Origin: Cognatishimia maritima
GTDB lineage: Bacteria > Pseudomonadota > Alphaproteobacteria > Rhodobacterales > Rhodobacteraceae
DNA length: 64,000 nt
Direction of reading: 5' to 3'
NCBI RefSeq assembly: GCF_900129685.1
Contig: NZ_FQWM01000007.1
Span: 108,501 to 172,500, forward strand
The notes below the pieces were generated by a model. The model did not search any database, had not been told where the DNA came from, and saw only the letters and a list, made by a program, of their open reading frames with translations. Positions 19,398 to 28,635 of the stretch are shown piece after piece (position 1 is the stretch's first letter; the number at the start of each line of letters is the position of its first letter). The position numbers were made by a program, and so were the translations under genes.

Positions 19398-19424
19398 GGG
19401 CAGGCTGACAAAAGAAACAGAGCA

Positions 19425-19445
19425 GGGGCCGACCGGCCCCTTTTT
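19425..19445 (+). terminator. Intrinsic terminator after the yqeY-like gene
   Basis: GGGGCC-GACC-GGCCCC (19425-19440) is followed by five T. Confidence 0.88.
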
Positions 19446-19518
19446 CATGCGCACTTCGGGCTTAAACAGAGCAGCAAAAAAATTTTCAGCGTCATGCTAA
19501 AAAAATCAGTTTCAGGTC

Positions 19519-19547
19519 TTGCGCCTTAGTCAGACAAATCGTATTCA
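19519..19547 (+). promoter_or_regulatory. Candidate sigma-70-like promoter of tRNA-Gln
   Basis: TTGCGC (19519-19524) and TATTCA (19542-19547) are 17 bases apart, and the tRNA begins 13 bases after the second box. Only partial matches to consensus; inference. Confidence 0.4.
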
Positions 19548-19559
19548 GCCGCTCACCGT

Positions 19560-19634
19560 TGGGGTGTAGCCAAGTGGTAAGGCAACTGTTTTTGGTACAG
19601 TGTACCGTAGGTTCGAATCCTACCACCCCAGCCA
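19560..19634 (+). tRNA. tRNA-Gln (anticodon TTG)
   Basis: Full cloverleaf: acceptor TGGGGTG pairs with CACCCCA, anticodon stem ACTGT/ACAGT closes loop TTTTGGT with anticodon TTG, the T arm has GGTTCGAATCC, and CCA is encoded (19632-19634). Confidence 0.97.
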
Positions 19635-19893
19635 TTTTCTTTAGTTTTGCAGCATAATGCAGGGTAGTCGGCGACACAGCATGTGCCTCTGCCTTGTGCA
19701 TGTATTGGTTGCCCTTAGATCAAATGTGCACTCACCTAAATTCTAAAAAACACAAAGCGACGATCCAAGCGCACCTGGTCTCAGTTGGCCACATGGGCGA
19801 TCCGGAAATGACCGCAAGCTGACGGAATTCAATGCGTAAGCGCTAGGCAAGGGAAAGAGGGCTATCTTCAAGCGCTTATGTCGCGCAATAATA

Positions 19894-19967
19894 TGGAGGC
19901 GAGTACCGGAATCGAACCGGTGTACACGGATTTGCAATCCGCTGCGTCACCACTCCGCCAACTCGCC
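19894..19967 (-). tRNA. tRNA-Cys (anticodon GCA)
   Basis: On the minus strand the acceptor GGCGAGT pairs with ACTCGCC, discriminator T73 as expected for Cys, encoded CCA (19896-19894). Anticodon stem CGGAT/ATCCG closes a loop with GCA. The 259 bases between this and tRNA-Gln hold nothing I recognise. Confidence 0.97.
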
Positions 19968-20108
19968 GCCGATGTGGTAGCGCGGCAATATCGTATCTCT
20001 TCTGGTCCCGCAAGAGAGAACCATTGGAAAACACATCAGGTGCCGTTGCCCATGGCAAAATATTGTGGCAAGAGTGATCAAGTGAAATCTGAACGAATGA
20101 GTTTAGTT

Positions 20109-20762
20109 ATGTCCGACTACGCCGCACGCCGCACAGCCATGGTTGATACTCAGGTCCGTCCCTCGGATGTGACCAAATTTCCGATCATAGAAGCAATGCT
20201 GACCGTTCCCAGAGAAGCCTTTGTACCGCGCGACATGCGGGAGGCGGCTTATATGGGTAACAACCTGATGCTTGAGGATGGCCGCGTCGTGCTTGAGGCG
20301 CGCACTCTGGCCAAACTGTTGGACGCATTAGATATTCGTCAGGATGAACTGGTTCTGGATATCGGGGCAGCCTATGGTTATTCTTCGGCTGTGATTGCCC
20401 GTATGGCAGAAGCTGTCATTGCAGTTGAAGATGACAAAAACCGCGCCGCGGAAGCGCAGACCGCTTTGATCGAACTTAACTATGATAATGTGGTTGTGCA
20501 TGAAGGTGCGCTGGCAGAGGGTGCCGCAGAACACGGACCTTATGATGTGATTGTTGTGCAAGGGGGCGTTGAAGAATTGCCAGAAAAGCTCGCCGCGCAA
20601 TTGAAAATCGGCGGGCGGATTGCCTGTTTGTTCATGTCCGGGAATGTTGGCGATGCGCGGATCGGGTTTAAGGCTGAAAACGGCATCGCCTGGCGCTCGA
20701 TCTTCAATGCGGGTGCGCCTGTACTAGAAGGGTTTGAGCGCGAGAAAGCGTTCCAGTTATAA
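20109..20762 (+). CDS. Protein-L-isoaspartate O-methyltransferase family protein
   Basis: A 217-residue SAM-dependent methyltransferase of the PCMT family. The N-terminus (YAARRTAMVDTQVRPSDVTKFPII, VPREAFVP) and SAM motif I (LVLDIGAAYGYSSAVIARM, about residues 78-96) are clear, as is the YDVIVVQGGVEELPEKLAAQLKIGGRIA segment. It is shorter and more divergent than E. coli Pcm, so repair of isoaspartate is likely but not certain. ATG 20109 fits the family start; ATG 20097 adds four residues. The much longer frame upstream crosses tRNA-Cys and is not coding. A TolC gene follows after 45 bases, a pairing I recall from related genomes. Confidence 0.87.
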   Translation: MSDYAARRTAMVDTQVRPSDVTKFPIIEAMLTVPREAFVPRDMREAAYMGNNLMLEDGRVVLEARTLAKLLDALDIRQDELVLDIGAAYGYSSAVIARMAEAVIAVEDDKNRAAEAQTALIELNYDNVVVHEGALAEGAAEHGPYDVIVVQGGVEELPEKLAAQLKIGGRIACLFMSGNVGDARIGFKAENGIAWRSIFNAGAPVLEGFEREKAFQL

Positions 20763-20807
20763 TTGTGCGGCGCGTCTGACGCCGCGGTACACGAGGGGTG
20801 TAGATCG

Positions 20808-22187
20808 ATGGGCTTCAAACGTGCGCTTGCATCAGCTTTCATCATTATTGCGGCCGGTACTGTGGTCGCCAAAGCCGACTCATTGGCCGATGCTATGGCC
20901 GGGGCCTATGGGAACAGCGGACTGATCGAACAGAACCGCGCACTGTTGCGTGTCGCTGATGAAAATGTCGCGCAGGCCACAGCGGGGCTTCGTCCGATTA
21001 TCAGCTGGTCGACCGAAATGCGACGGAATTATTCGATTGAGCCAACATCCAGCGTAAGCACGACTGCGTTGGCGGGGTTAAATCTGACATGGACAATCTT
21101 GGACAACGGCACAAAGACTTATGGCCGGGAGCGTTTGAAACAATCTGTGTTAATTACGCGTGAGTCGTTGGTCGCGGTTGAGCAGAATGTGCTTTTGTCC
21201 GCCGTCCGTTCTTTCATGGATGTACGCCGCGATAGCGAGATCGTTGCTTTGCGCCAAAACAATCTGCGCGTGATCACGCGCGAATTGCGAGCTGCCGAGG
21301 ATCGGTTTGACGTCGGCGAAGTGACCCGCACCGATGTCGCTTTGGCACAGGCGAGACTGGCCGGTGCACGCGCAGAACTAGCAGTGGCGCAGGGCAACTT
21401 AATGGCGTCCCAAGCCGCCTATGCCGCAGCCGTCGGGCGGAGTCCTGTAAATCTCATTCCACCGCGCCAACTGCCGCGTCTGGTCAGATCATCCGATGAA
21501 GCGCTTGCTTTTGCGTTGAAGTCACATCCTGACATGAAAGCGGCCCAGTTTGGCGTTTCGGAAGCGGAGTACGGCATACTTGAGGCGAGAGCGTCGATGA
21601 TGCCTTCCGGCGAATTGACCGCCTCGATCGAGAAACAAAACCGCTATGGCAGCAGCTTTGATCCAGTTACTGGTGGCGTAAGCTTGCGTGTCGGTGGCCC
21701 GCTTTATGCCGGGGGCCGCATCGCGTCAGCAACGCGACAAGCAACTGCGCGTCGTGACGCAGCACGAGCAGGTTTGCATGCGACAAGCCAATCTATTCGC
21801 CAAAACGTGGGCTTCGCTTGGTCTCAACTTCTATCAGCGCGCGCGCAGCGCGAAGCGAGCGGGCGCCAGATCACGGCTGCCCGTGTGGCTTTTGACGGCG
21901 TTCGCGAAGAAGCGAAGCTGGGTTCTCGGACAACGCTTGATGTTTTGAACGCAGAACAGGAGCTTTTGGACGCGCAGGCCAATATGATCACCGCGCAATC
22001 GGCAGAGTTTACAGCGGCATATTCTGTGTTGGCATCCATGGGTCTGTTGACGGCAGATTACCTAAATCTCGCGGTCGAGAAATACGATCCAGAAGCCTAT
22101 TACAACCAAGTCAAATCCGCACCTGCGGCACTGAGCAAGCAAGGGCGCCAATTGGACCAATTGCTACGACGTATCGGAAAAGAATAA
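20808..22187 (+). CDS. TolC family outer membrane efflux/secretion protein
   Basis: A 459-residue outer-membrane channel protein. Residues 1-24 form a signal peptide ending AKA. Two internally repeated halves with long alpha-helices rich in Ala, Gln and Arg follow, with strand regions LAGLNLTWTILDNG and GVSLRVGGPLYAGGR at equivalent places and LGSRTTLDVLNAEQELLDAQ near the end, the hallmark of TolC. It would link an inner-membrane exporter (type I secretion or RND) to the outside; no exporter or adaptor lies next to it. ATG 20808 follows GAGGGG. Confidence 0.93.
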   Translation: MGFKRALASAFIIIAAGTVVAKADSLADAMAGAYGNSGLIEQNRALLRVADENVAQATAGLRPIISWSTEMRRNYSIEPTSSVSTTALAGLNLTWTILDNGTKTYGRERLKQSVLITRESLVAVEQNVLLSAVRSFMDVRRDSEIVALRQNNLRVITRELRAAEDRFDVGEVTRTDVALAQARLAGARAELAVAQGNLMASQAAYAAAVGRSPVNLIPPRQLPRLVRSSDEALAFALKSHPDMKAAQFGVSEAEYGILEARASMMPSGELTASIEKQNRYGSSFDPVTGGVSLRVGGPLYAGGRIASATRQATARRDAARAGLHATSQSIRQNVGFAWSQLLSARAQREASGRQITAARVAFDGVREEAKLGSRTTLDVLNAEQELLDAQANMITAQSAEFTAAYSVLASMGLLTADYLNLAVEKYDPEAYYNQVKSAPAALSKQGRQLDQLLRRIGKE

Positions 22188-22259
22188 CAAATTTTTCTAT
22201 CTGTTGTGCGCTACGACCTTCACCGCTAAACTTATCGGCGAGGAAGAGTGGTAGGTATT

Positions 22260-23309
22260 ATGTCAGACCCAGTAAAGAATGCCGAAATCGAAGATGTGCT
22301 ATCTTCGATCCGGCGATTGGTCTCGGAAAAGAGCAGCGTTGCCCCTACGCAGCAAGCGGCGTCCGCGCCTGCTGCAGACGAGAATCCTGCAAAGCATGAC
22401 GATCCACTTGAGCCAAAAGATCGACTGGTCCTGACCCCTTCGCTGCGAATCGAAGAACCGGAAGAAGCGCAAATTTCTGAAGAACCTGCCTCAAAGGTGA
22501 GAGAAGAGCGGACTTCGCCTGTGGCCGACACTCCGTTTGTGCACAACCTGAAACAAGACATTTTGCCACTTCGTGAAAGCCTGCCGAGCTTTCTTAGGAA
22601 TCGCATACATCTGATGCAGTCAGATGGCATGACTCAAGGCGACGATCCCGCTGCAGCGGACGATTTTGCGTTTGAGGATGGGCACATTGATGCCGCGGGC
22701 GAAGACCTGCCAATGCCTTCCCAAGACGAAGACCAAGAGACGTTCAAAAACACACTTCCATTTCCACCCCCCGAGGAGCTGACGTTTGAAACCGCGCGCA
22801 CGTCTGCACTTGCAGAAGAGACAGATGCGCCAGATGTCGTGAAAACTGATCCCGCTGAGCCTTGGAAACAGGAGGGTGAGCGGCTTTCGGAATGGCAAAG
22901 TGTCCGCAGCATCGATCCTGAAAGCTTTGAACCCGACGGGCCAGAAGATGGTGACAATGCCGGTGTTCCCACGACTTCGCTCGATTGGGAGGTCGACGTT
23001 GTATCGCATGATGCGGCCACGGAAGCAGAGGACATCGATGAGGCCGAACCTGAGAGTGTTGAAGAAACTGCCGCGCGTGACTTCGTTGATCAGGCTGTTG
23101 AAGACGTTGTCGAGGCAGACGAGGCGATTGATGCGCAGGACTACGAAGCTATTCTTGATGAGGACATGCTGCGCGAACTGGTCGGTGAAATCGTCCGGCA
23201 AGAGTTGCAGGGCCCCTTGGGAGAGCGCATCACGCGCAATGTGCGCAAACTTGTGCGGCGAGAGATCAATCGCGTGCTGACAGCGCAGAAACTGGGCGAC
23301 GGCAGCTAG
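22260..23309 (+). CDS. PopZ-like (DUF2497-type) acidic scaffold protein
   Basis: A 349-residue, strongly acidic protein. A short conserved N-terminal helix (NAEIEDVLSSIRRLVSE) and a conserved C-terminal helical block (EDMLRELVGEIVRQELQGPL then RNVRKLVRREINRVL) are joined by about 270 residues of Glu/Asp/Pro/Ala-rich, probably disordered sequence. This three-part plan is that of PopZ, the polar organising protein of Caulobacter that binds partners through its N-terminal helix and oligomerises through its C-terminus. The match is by layout and motifs only. ATG 22260 precedes the conserved helix, with GAGGAAGAG upstream. It stands alone, ending in a strong terminator. Confidence 0.7.
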   Translation: MSDPVKNAEIEDVLSSIRRLVSEKSSVAPTQQAASAPAADENPAKHDDPLEPKDRLVLTPSLRIEEPEEAQISEEPASKVREERTSPVADTPFVHNLKQDILPLRESLPSFLRNRIHLMQSDGMTQGDDPAAADDFAFEDGHIDAAGEDLPMPSQDEDQETFKNTLPFPPPEELTFETARTSALAEETDAPDVVKTDPAEPWKQEGERLSEWQSVRSIDPESFEPDGPEDGDNAGVPTTSLDWEVDVVSHDAATEAEDIDEAEPESVEETAARDFVDQAVEDVVEADEAIDAQDYEAILDEDMLRELVGEIVRQELQGPLGERITRNVRKLVRREINRVLTAQKLGDGS

Positions 23310-23353
23310 GCCATTTCCGAGATACACCTTGTGAAAATGACGAAGTGAAAATG

Positions 23354-23385
23354 AAAAACGCGCGCCCGTTAAGGCGCGCGTTTTT
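23354..23385. terminator. Bidirectional terminator between convergent genes
   Basis: ACGCGCGCC-CGTTAA-GGCGCGCGT (23358-23381) is flanked by A run on the left and T run on the right, so it can stop transcripts from both sides. Confidence 0.9.
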
Positions 23386-23415
23386 CCAAAATGGCAGCAT
23401 TTTGGCTTTGTCGCT

Positions 23416-23736
23416 TTAGGCCGCTTCACTCTCCTGAGCGGCATTGCGACGTTCGCTTTCCTCGCGGGAAAGCGCAACAGAGGTACGAACACCTTTGCCG
23501 ACGAAGTCCATCAGACCGGACACAACCCGTTCGTTCGGGTCGATCCCCGCACAAGACAACACCTCGCGCCCATCGCGAGAGCGTGCCCAGCGGGCGATTT
23601 GTTCAGGGCCATTGCCGTACTTCTTGTCGTCAGCAATCGCATCGTCTAGCGCAGCCAAGACGACCGCTGCGAAAAGTTTCCGCGCGCGGTTGCCCTGTTC
23701 GTTATTAAAAGCCGTGCCATCAACGAAATCTCTCAT
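23416..23736 (-). CDS. Small conserved Rhodobacteraceae protein (DUF6280-like)
   Basis: A 106-residue soluble protein with a helical N-terminal half (FNNEQGNRARKLFAAVVLAALDDAIADD) and the segment GPEQIARWARSRDGREVLSCAGIDP. I recall it as a highly conserved Rhodobacteraceae family, probably DUF6280, with no known function; the DUF number is from memory. It lacks a signal peptide or membrane helix. AAGGA lies at a good distance before ATG 23736. It is divergent from efp and stands alone. Confidence 0.8.
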   Translation of the reverse strand: MRDFVDGTAFNNEQGNRARKLFAAVVLAALDDAIADDKKYGNGPEQIARWARSRDGREVLSCAGIDPNERVVSGLMDFVGKGVRTSVALSREESERRNAAQESEAA

Positions 23737-23870
23737 CTCGTCGTCCTTGTATTATTGCTCTTGTGTTTCTGGCGTGAGGGCGCTTATGACCTATTTTTAT
23801 TGATTCGGGTACCCTGTTTTTGCATAGCTTTCATGCAATTTGCGCATGCCTCCGAACGAAATAGGCCGTC

Positions 23871-23899
23871 TTGTCACCTAGCAACGGGCGATATATAGG
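23871..23899 (+). promoter_or_regulatory. Candidate promoter of efp
   Basis: TTGTCA (23871-23876) is followed after 17 bases by TATAGG (23894-23899), or after 15 by TATATA. About 45 bases upstream of the efp ATG. TTGCAT-N7-ATGCAA (23820-23838) lies further upstream. Inference from consensus only. Confidence 0.4.
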
Positions 23900-23943
23900 T
23901 CTGATCCAATCCCAATCAACCCAACTGTTATGGTTTTGTCACA

Positions 23944-24507
23944 ATGCCAAAAATCAATGGTAACGAAATTCGCCCCGGCAATGTGCTGGAACACAATGAT
24001 GGCCTATGGGCTGCGGTCAAGGTCGACCACGTAAAGCCCGGCAAAGGCGGCGCATTTGCTCAGGTCGAGATGAAGAACCTGCGCAACGGCTCCAAGTTGA
24101 ACGAACGCTTCCGCAGCGCCGACAAGGTTGAGCGTGTGCGGCTGGAACAAAAGGACATGCAGTTCCTCTATGAGGATGACGGCATGCTGATCTTCATGGA
24201 TACAGAAACCTACGACCAGGTTCAGGTCGCGTCCGACCTATTGGGGGACCGCCGCCCGTTTCTGCAGGACGGTATGACCATCGTGGTGGAGTTCTACGAA
24301 TCCGAGGCGCTGAACGCGTCTGTGCCTCAAAAGGTCACCTGCAAGATCGTCGAGACGGAGCCGGTCGTCAAAGGTCAGACAGCGGCGAATTCTTTCAAGC
24401 CCGCGATTTTGGACAATGGCGTGAAAGTCATGGTCCCACCTTTCGTGGGGCAGGACGAGATGATCATTGTTGATACGATCGCGATGGAATATTCCGAACG
24501 CGCCTAA
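23944..24507 (+). CDS. efp: Elongation factor P
   Basis: EF-P binds the ribosome between P and E sites and relieves stalling at polyproline. The 187-residue protein has the three usual beta-barrel domains; the tip loop [12 protein letters not shown] puts Lys34 at the position that is modified in many bacteria. The C-terminal signature is [23 protein letters not shown]. There is no good Shine-Dalgarno before ATG 23944, which is unusual for so abundant a protein. A strong terminator follows. Confidence 0.97.
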   Translation: MPKINGNEIRPGNVLEHNDGLWAAVKVDHVKPGKGGAFAQVEMKNLRNGSKLNERFRSADKVERVRLEQKDMQFLYEDDGMLIFMDTETYDQVQVASDLLGDRRPFLQDGMTIVVEFYESEALNASVPQKVTCKIVETEPVVKGQTAANSFKPAILDNGVKVMVPPFVGQDEMIIVDTIAMEYSERA

Positions 24508-24532
24508 GGCAGCCAACATTTAATTGCGTTAG

Positions 24533-24565
24533 GGCCGTTCACCTGCGTGGACGGCCTTTTCTTTT
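24533..24565 (+). terminator. Intrinsic terminator of efp
   Basis: GGCCGTTCAC-CTGC-GTGGACGGCC (24533-24556, one T-G pair) is followed by TTTTCTTTT. Confidence 0.9.
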
Positions 24566-24627
24566 GCTTGAACTTTACAGAGTCGCGGCCACCGTTCAGA
24601 CTGACGCTTAGTTACGAGGAGAGACCT

Positions 24628-25098
24628 ATGTTCCGTTTGATGGCTTTCACGGTTTCACATGTCGCGGCACTTCTGATTGGCTTTGGGCTTGGGATCTATT
24701 TCCTTCCGATTCTGACCGCGCCGCCCCCGCCGGATCAAGCGACGCTTCAGGCACAAGCCGAGACGGCCATGTTCACTGGCCAGTTCAGCCGAGACCTGAA
24801 AGGCAGCGACTTCCTTCATTGGGGAGAGGGGACGATCAGCCTCAGTCCCACGATGATTGTACACGAAGGCGCATTGGCCCCCGGGCCTGACTACAATCTG
24901 TATTTGACCCAAGGTTTTGTCGAAAATGAAGAAGAGTTCAACGCAGTCAAGAGCAACGCTGCCTTAGTCGGAGATGTCAAAACCTTTGGCGGGCTGTTGT
25001 TAGACATCCCCGCTGGGATCGACATTCACGCATACGATACTGTGGTGATCTGGTGCGAAAGCTTCGGTGAATTCATCACTGCAGCAAAATACCAATAG
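24628..25098 (+). CDS. DM13 domain protein, membrane-anchored or exported
   Basis: A 156-residue protein. Residues 1-31 form a signal peptide or anchor (MAFTVSHVAALLIGFGLGIYF). The remainder matches the DM13 domain: FSRDLKGSDFLHWGEGTISL, DYNLYLTQGF and the end TVVIWCESFGEFITAAKYQ, where the conserved Cys is proposed to take part in redox chemistry in eukaryotic relatives. It would act outside the cytosol. GAGGAGAG precedes ATG 24628. The gene ends six bases before the convergent ygfZ. Confidence 0.83.
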   Translation: MFRLMAFTVSHVAALLIGFGLGIYFLPILTAPPPPDQATLQAQAETAMFTGQFSRDLKGSDFLHWGEGTISLSPTMIVHEGALAPGPDYNLYLTQGFVENEEEFNAVKSNAALVGDVKTFGGLLLDIPAGIDIHAYDTVVIWCESFGEFITAAKYQ

Positions 25099-25104
25099 GT
25101 GTTT

Positions 25105-25854
25105 TCAATCGGGCTTGCCCGTCCAACTGACCTTTGCATCGCCTGCCATCATGTCAACGGACGCGCGGTCAAACCGCAGATAGGCCAGCGCTTTGTCTCC
25201 GACACGGCTTTGCAATGTGCCAACGGGTTTGCCGTTTGCGGTAATCTCGGCCCCCGGTTCAGCGGGGCCAATGACATTCACCAAGGCCAAGCCTTTACGC
25301 AGTTCGGTTTTGTGTTTCATACGGGCAGTGACTTCTTGGCCGACATAGCAGCCCTTTTTGAAGTCGACACCATTTAGGCGCTCAAACCCCATCTCCAGAA
25401 TGTAGCTGTCTGGGCCAAGCTCTGCGCCGGTCTTAGGAACACAAGCTGCTATGCGCTGCTCGGTCCAGTCCGTGGCTTCGGCAGTTGCAGGCATGTCGCG
25501 GTAGGCGCGCCAGCCAAGCTTGGCGGACCTTGGGTCGGCAAAAGCACCCTCTGGGGCGGGCCCTAGGCCGCGGTGCACATGTAATGGGGATCGATCTATC
25601 GTCACATCGGCGCGCAGCTTGTACATCGATAGCCGCGTTGCGAGGGCGTCCGCCTGATCGTCCTGAACATCGAGCAAAATGCCGTCAGGGTGTTTGCTTA
25701 GGAAGAAATCTACCAAGAACTTGCCTTGCGGAGTCAACAAAGCCGCATAAACCAATCCTGTTTCAATCTTGTTGACGTCATTGGTGACCAGCCCTTGCAG
25801 GAAGTCATGGGCGTCTTTGCCCCCGATGATCAATACTCTGCGTGCGTCAGTCAT
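25105..25854 (-). CDS. ygfZ: YgfZ/CAF17 folate-binding protein for Fe-S enzyme maturation
   Basis: A 249-residue relative of the GcvT aminomethyltransferase that uses tetrahydrofolate to support certain iron-sulfur enzymes. The diagnostic KGCYVGQE motif with its conserved Cys is at residues 167-174. The N-terminal RVLIIGGKDAHDFLQGLVTNDV and the segment AALLTPQGKFLVDFFL are also typical. ATG 25854. It is divergent from a GT2 gene with 68 bases between. Confidence 0.92.
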   Translation of the reverse strand: MTDARRVLIIGGKDAHDFLQGLVTNDVNKIETGLVYAALLTPQGKFLVDFFLSKHPDGILLDVQDDQADALATRLSMYKLRADVTIDRSPLHVHRGLGPAPEGAFADPRSAKLGWRAYRDMPATAEATDWTEQRIAACVPKTGAELGPDSYILEMGFERLNGVDFKKGCYVGQEVTARMKHKTELRKGLALVNVIGPAEPGAEITANGKPVGTLQSRVGDKALAYLRFDRASVDMMAGDAKVSWTGKPD

Positions 25855-25922
25855 GGCTTATTCCTGTATTTCATTTGCAACTTAATATAGACAGGCGCAA
25901 GCGGTGCAACAGGGGGGAATGG

Positions 25923-26600
25923 ATGCGCGCTCCGATTTCTGTCGTGATACCGACATTGAATGCTGACCAAAGCCTTGCCAAAACGCTGATCGCGTTGATG
26001 GAGGGATTGCCTCAGGGGCTAATCCGAGAGGTGATTGTCAGTGACGGTGGCAGCACCGATGCCACGCAGCAGATCGCGGAGGACGCGGGCGCTGCTTTCA
26101 TTAAGGGCGCATCATCACGTGGTGGGCAGTTGCGGCGCGGTGCAGAGGCGGCCAAAGGCAAATGGCTTTTGTTCCTGCATGCCGACACTGAATTGGCCCC
26201 TGGGTGGTCGCGGATTGTCGAAGCACATTTGGACAGTGGGCAGGCCGGATATGGACAACTGGTTTTTGAAGGCGGCGGCGTGCCCGGGCAGTTGGTGGCG
26301 ACTTGGGCGAACTTTAGGTCGCGGCTGTTTGGGCTACCCTACGGAGATCAAAGCCTGCTTGTGCCGGCCGCGCTTTATGCGCAGGTCGGAGGATACCCGG
26401 ATATTCCTTTGATGGAAGACGTCGCCATTGCGCGTGCCTTAAAGGGGCGCATGCGACCGCTGAAGTATACGGCAGTGACCAGTGCTGCCCGCTATCAGCG
26501 CGAAGGCTGGCTGCGGCGGGGGCGTCGAAATATCTGGCTTCTGTTGCGATACCTGACCGGTGCCGCGCCAGAGAAGCTGGTCGCGGAATACCGACGCTGA
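25923..26600 (+). CDS. GT2 glycosyltransferase (TIGR04283-like)
   Basis: A 225-residue soluble family 2 glycosyltransferase. Features are the nucleotide-sugar fold start PISVVIPTLNADQSL, the SDGGSTDAT loop, ASSRGGQLRRGAEAAKGKWLLFLHADTEL with the metal-binding DTE in place of DXD, and LFGLPYGDQSLLVPAALY and MEDVAIARALK. This matches the TIGR04283 group (rSAM/selenodomain-associated transferase 2). The acceptor is not known. Start ATG 25923 follows a strong G-rich Shine-Dalgarno. The convergent ABC exporter lies 22 bases away. Confidence 0.88.
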   Translation: MRAPISVVIPTLNADQSLAKTLIALMEGLPQGLIREVIVSDGGSTDATQQIAEDAGAAFIKGASSRGGQLRRGAEAAKGKWLLFLHADTELAPGWSRIVEAHLDSGQAGYGQLVFEGGGVPGQLVATWANFRSRLFGLPYGDQSLLVPAALYAQVGGYPDIPLMEDVAIARALKGRMRPLKYTAVTSAARYQREGWLRRGRRNIWLLLRYLTGAAPEKLVAEYRR

Positions 26601-26622
26601 TTAGATTCTTACCAGATGCTCT

Positions 26623-28503
26623 TCAGATTCTGGGCAGCCGTCCCAGCATCTTGGCCCAAATCCCGCGTTTGGCGCGTGGCGTCGGCACAGTGGGTGCCGA
26701 GGTGCGCCGCGCGGCTTCTTCGGCACTTGGTCCCTCAGTCGCGAATTGCAGGTGGTAAAGCTCTGCATAAGCGCCATTCGCGGCCAGCAGTTCGGTGTGC
26801 GTGCCTTGCTCGACCACACGCCCCTTGTCCATCACAACAATCTTGTCGGCGTCCCGTACCGTCGAAAGGCGGTGTGCAATCACAAGCGTTGTGTGGTCTT
26901 TAGACAGCTTATCAAGCGCCTCCTGCACCAGCACCTCAGATTGCGCGTCCAGCGCCGATGTGGCCTCGTCCAGCAAGAGGATCGGCGTATCGCGCAGCAG
27001 CGCCCGCGCGATCACAACCCGCTGCCTTTGTCCGCCTGACAATCCGCTGCCGCGCGGGCCTACACGGGTGTCTAACCCATCCGGCATCTTCTTCACGAAG
27101 TCGCTGACGTGTGCGGCGTCCAATGCCGCCATCAAGGATTTCTCTGTGATCTGGTCGCGGCCAAGCAACACGTTTTCGCGCAGCGTTTCGTCAAACAGCA
27201 TGGCGTCCTGCGATACCACCGAGAACAAATCGCGCAGGTCTTCGAGCGCGAGTTCATTCGTTGGTATGCCCGCAATGCTCACGCTCCCAGATTGAGGATC
27301 AACAAGACGCGTCAAGAGGTTGAAAATTGTGGATTTTCCCGCACCGGATGCACCGACAATCGCCGTCGTTTCACCGGCCTTCGCAGTAAAACTGGTGCCG
27401 TTCAGAACCTTTGAATCGCCATAGGAAAGATGCACATCTTCCAGAATGATGTCGCCGCCATTTGCCGGCGACGGTTTCGGGGATGTCGGCGATTGAAGTG
27501 ATGGCTCTGCTTCGAGTAGTTCCCTCAAACGTTCGATCCCTGCTGCCGCGACTTGCCATTGGCCGCTGACATTCCCCAAGCGGCGCAGCGGTTCAAATGC
27601 GAACCCCAGTGCAGTGAAGAAGGTCATGAATTGACCGACAGTCTTTTCACCGGCAATGATTTCGCCACCGCCATAGATCAGCACGCCAAAGAACCCCAAT
27701 CCAGCCATAATGTCGATCAAGCCGGGGATGGCTGCGGTGCCCGCCGCTGCACGCACCTGTGTCTTGACCAAGATATCGGTGAGGTCACGAAACTGGCGTG
27801 ATTGGTACTTTTCAAGTCGATTAAGTTTGATTGGCACGATTCCATGAAAGATTTCGTCCAGTCGTGTCGCCAATTGCGCGCCCAGATCACGTGCCTCACG
27901 GGCACGCCGGCGTACAAAGCGTTGAACAACCATCGATGGCAGTACCAAAATCGGCGTGCCGATGCACGCGACCAATGTCCATTTCCAGTCGACACTGACC
28001 GCGACGCCTAGCAAAACCATCAAAGAGATGATGTCGCGTCCAGCGCCGGTAATGACTGTATTCCAGACTGTGTTGATGGTGGTGACATCTGACTGAACGC
28101 GCTGAATCAAGTAGCCCGGCGGGTGGACTTGGTGAAAGCTGTTATCCTGCGCCATCAGGCGATCCAGAAGCTGCGTGCGCAGGTCCGCTGCCGTTTTTTG
28201 CGAGATATGGGTCAACAGCACCTTTTGCGCCATGGCGGCGACTGCCCGGATCACAAAGACGCCCATGATGACGAACCCCACCCACCAAAGCGCGTTTTTG
28301 TCACCTTCGACGAAGACACCGTCAAACATCGGCTGCATCATCCAACTGAGCGCACCCAGCATAGAGCCCTCAAGGCTCATAAACAGGAAGGCCGCAAGCA
28401 GGAACCACTTGTATTTCGATAGGAAATTCGTCCAAAGCCAAAGGATCAGACGCTGACCTTCCTGCGGCGAAGGCTTGGGGGTGTCGGGCGCGTTTTTCGT
28501 CAC
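26623..28503 (-). CDS. ABC exporter, MsbA-like half-transporter
   Basis: A 626-residue fusion of a six-helix membrane domain (about 30-320) and an ATPase domain. Walker A GASGAGKST is at 384-392, signature LSGGQ at 488-492, Walker B ILLLDEAT near 510, and the H-loop VIAHRLST near 545. As a homodimer it would flip lipids or lipid-linked material across the inner membrane. It is MsbA-like, but the substrate cannot be proven. It starts with GTG. The C-terminal 40 residues are a basic extension. Confidence 0.9.
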   Translation of the reverse strand: MTKNAPDTPKPSPQEGQRLILWLWTNFLSKYKWFLLAAFLFMSLEGSMLGALSWMMQPMFDGVFVEGDKNALWWVGFVIMGVFVIRAVAAMAQKVLLTHISQKTAADLRTQLLDRLMAQDNSFHQVHPPGYLIQRVQSDVTTINTVWNTVITGAGRDIISLMVLLGVAVSVDWKWTLVACIGTPILVLPSMVVQRFVRRRAREARDLGAQLATRLDEIFHGIVPIKLNRLEKYQSRQFRDLTDILVKTQVRAAAGTAAIPGLIDIMAGLGFFGVLIYGGGEIIAGEKTVGQFMTFFTALGFAFEPLRRLGNVSGQWQVAAAGIERLRELLEAEPSLQSPTSPKPSPANGGDIILEDVHLSYGDSKVLNGTSFTAKAGETTAIVGASGAGKSTIFNLLTRLVDPQSGSVSIAGIPTNELALEDLRDLFSVVSQDAMLFDETLRENVLLGRDQITEKSLMAALDAAHVSDFVKKMPDGLDTRVGPRGSGLSGGQRQRVVIARALLRDTPILLLDEATSALDAQSEVLVQEALDKLSKDHTTLVIAHRLSTVRDADKIVVMDKGRVVEQGTHTELLAANGAYAELYHLQFATEGPSAEEAARRTSAPTVPTPRAKRGIWAKMLGRLPRI

Positions 28504-28635
28504 GGCGAGGGCATTCCTTTTGTCCAGCCCCGCGATGAGGCACTGCCAGACACTATGTCCTCAGGGCGCTGAATTCAAATGCGTATTCGCGCTTTCTTTC
28601 AGTCCACATGGGATGGGCGTGTGACTTTTTGGCGG

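Noticed and set aside
19878..20108. Upstream extension of the methyltransferase frame
   Set aside because: It runs through the tRNA-Cys gene; the family start is at 20109.
22620..23492. 290-codon frame opposite the PopZ-like gene
   Set aside because: Shadow frame: no ribosome site, odd composition, and it crosses the bidirectional terminator.
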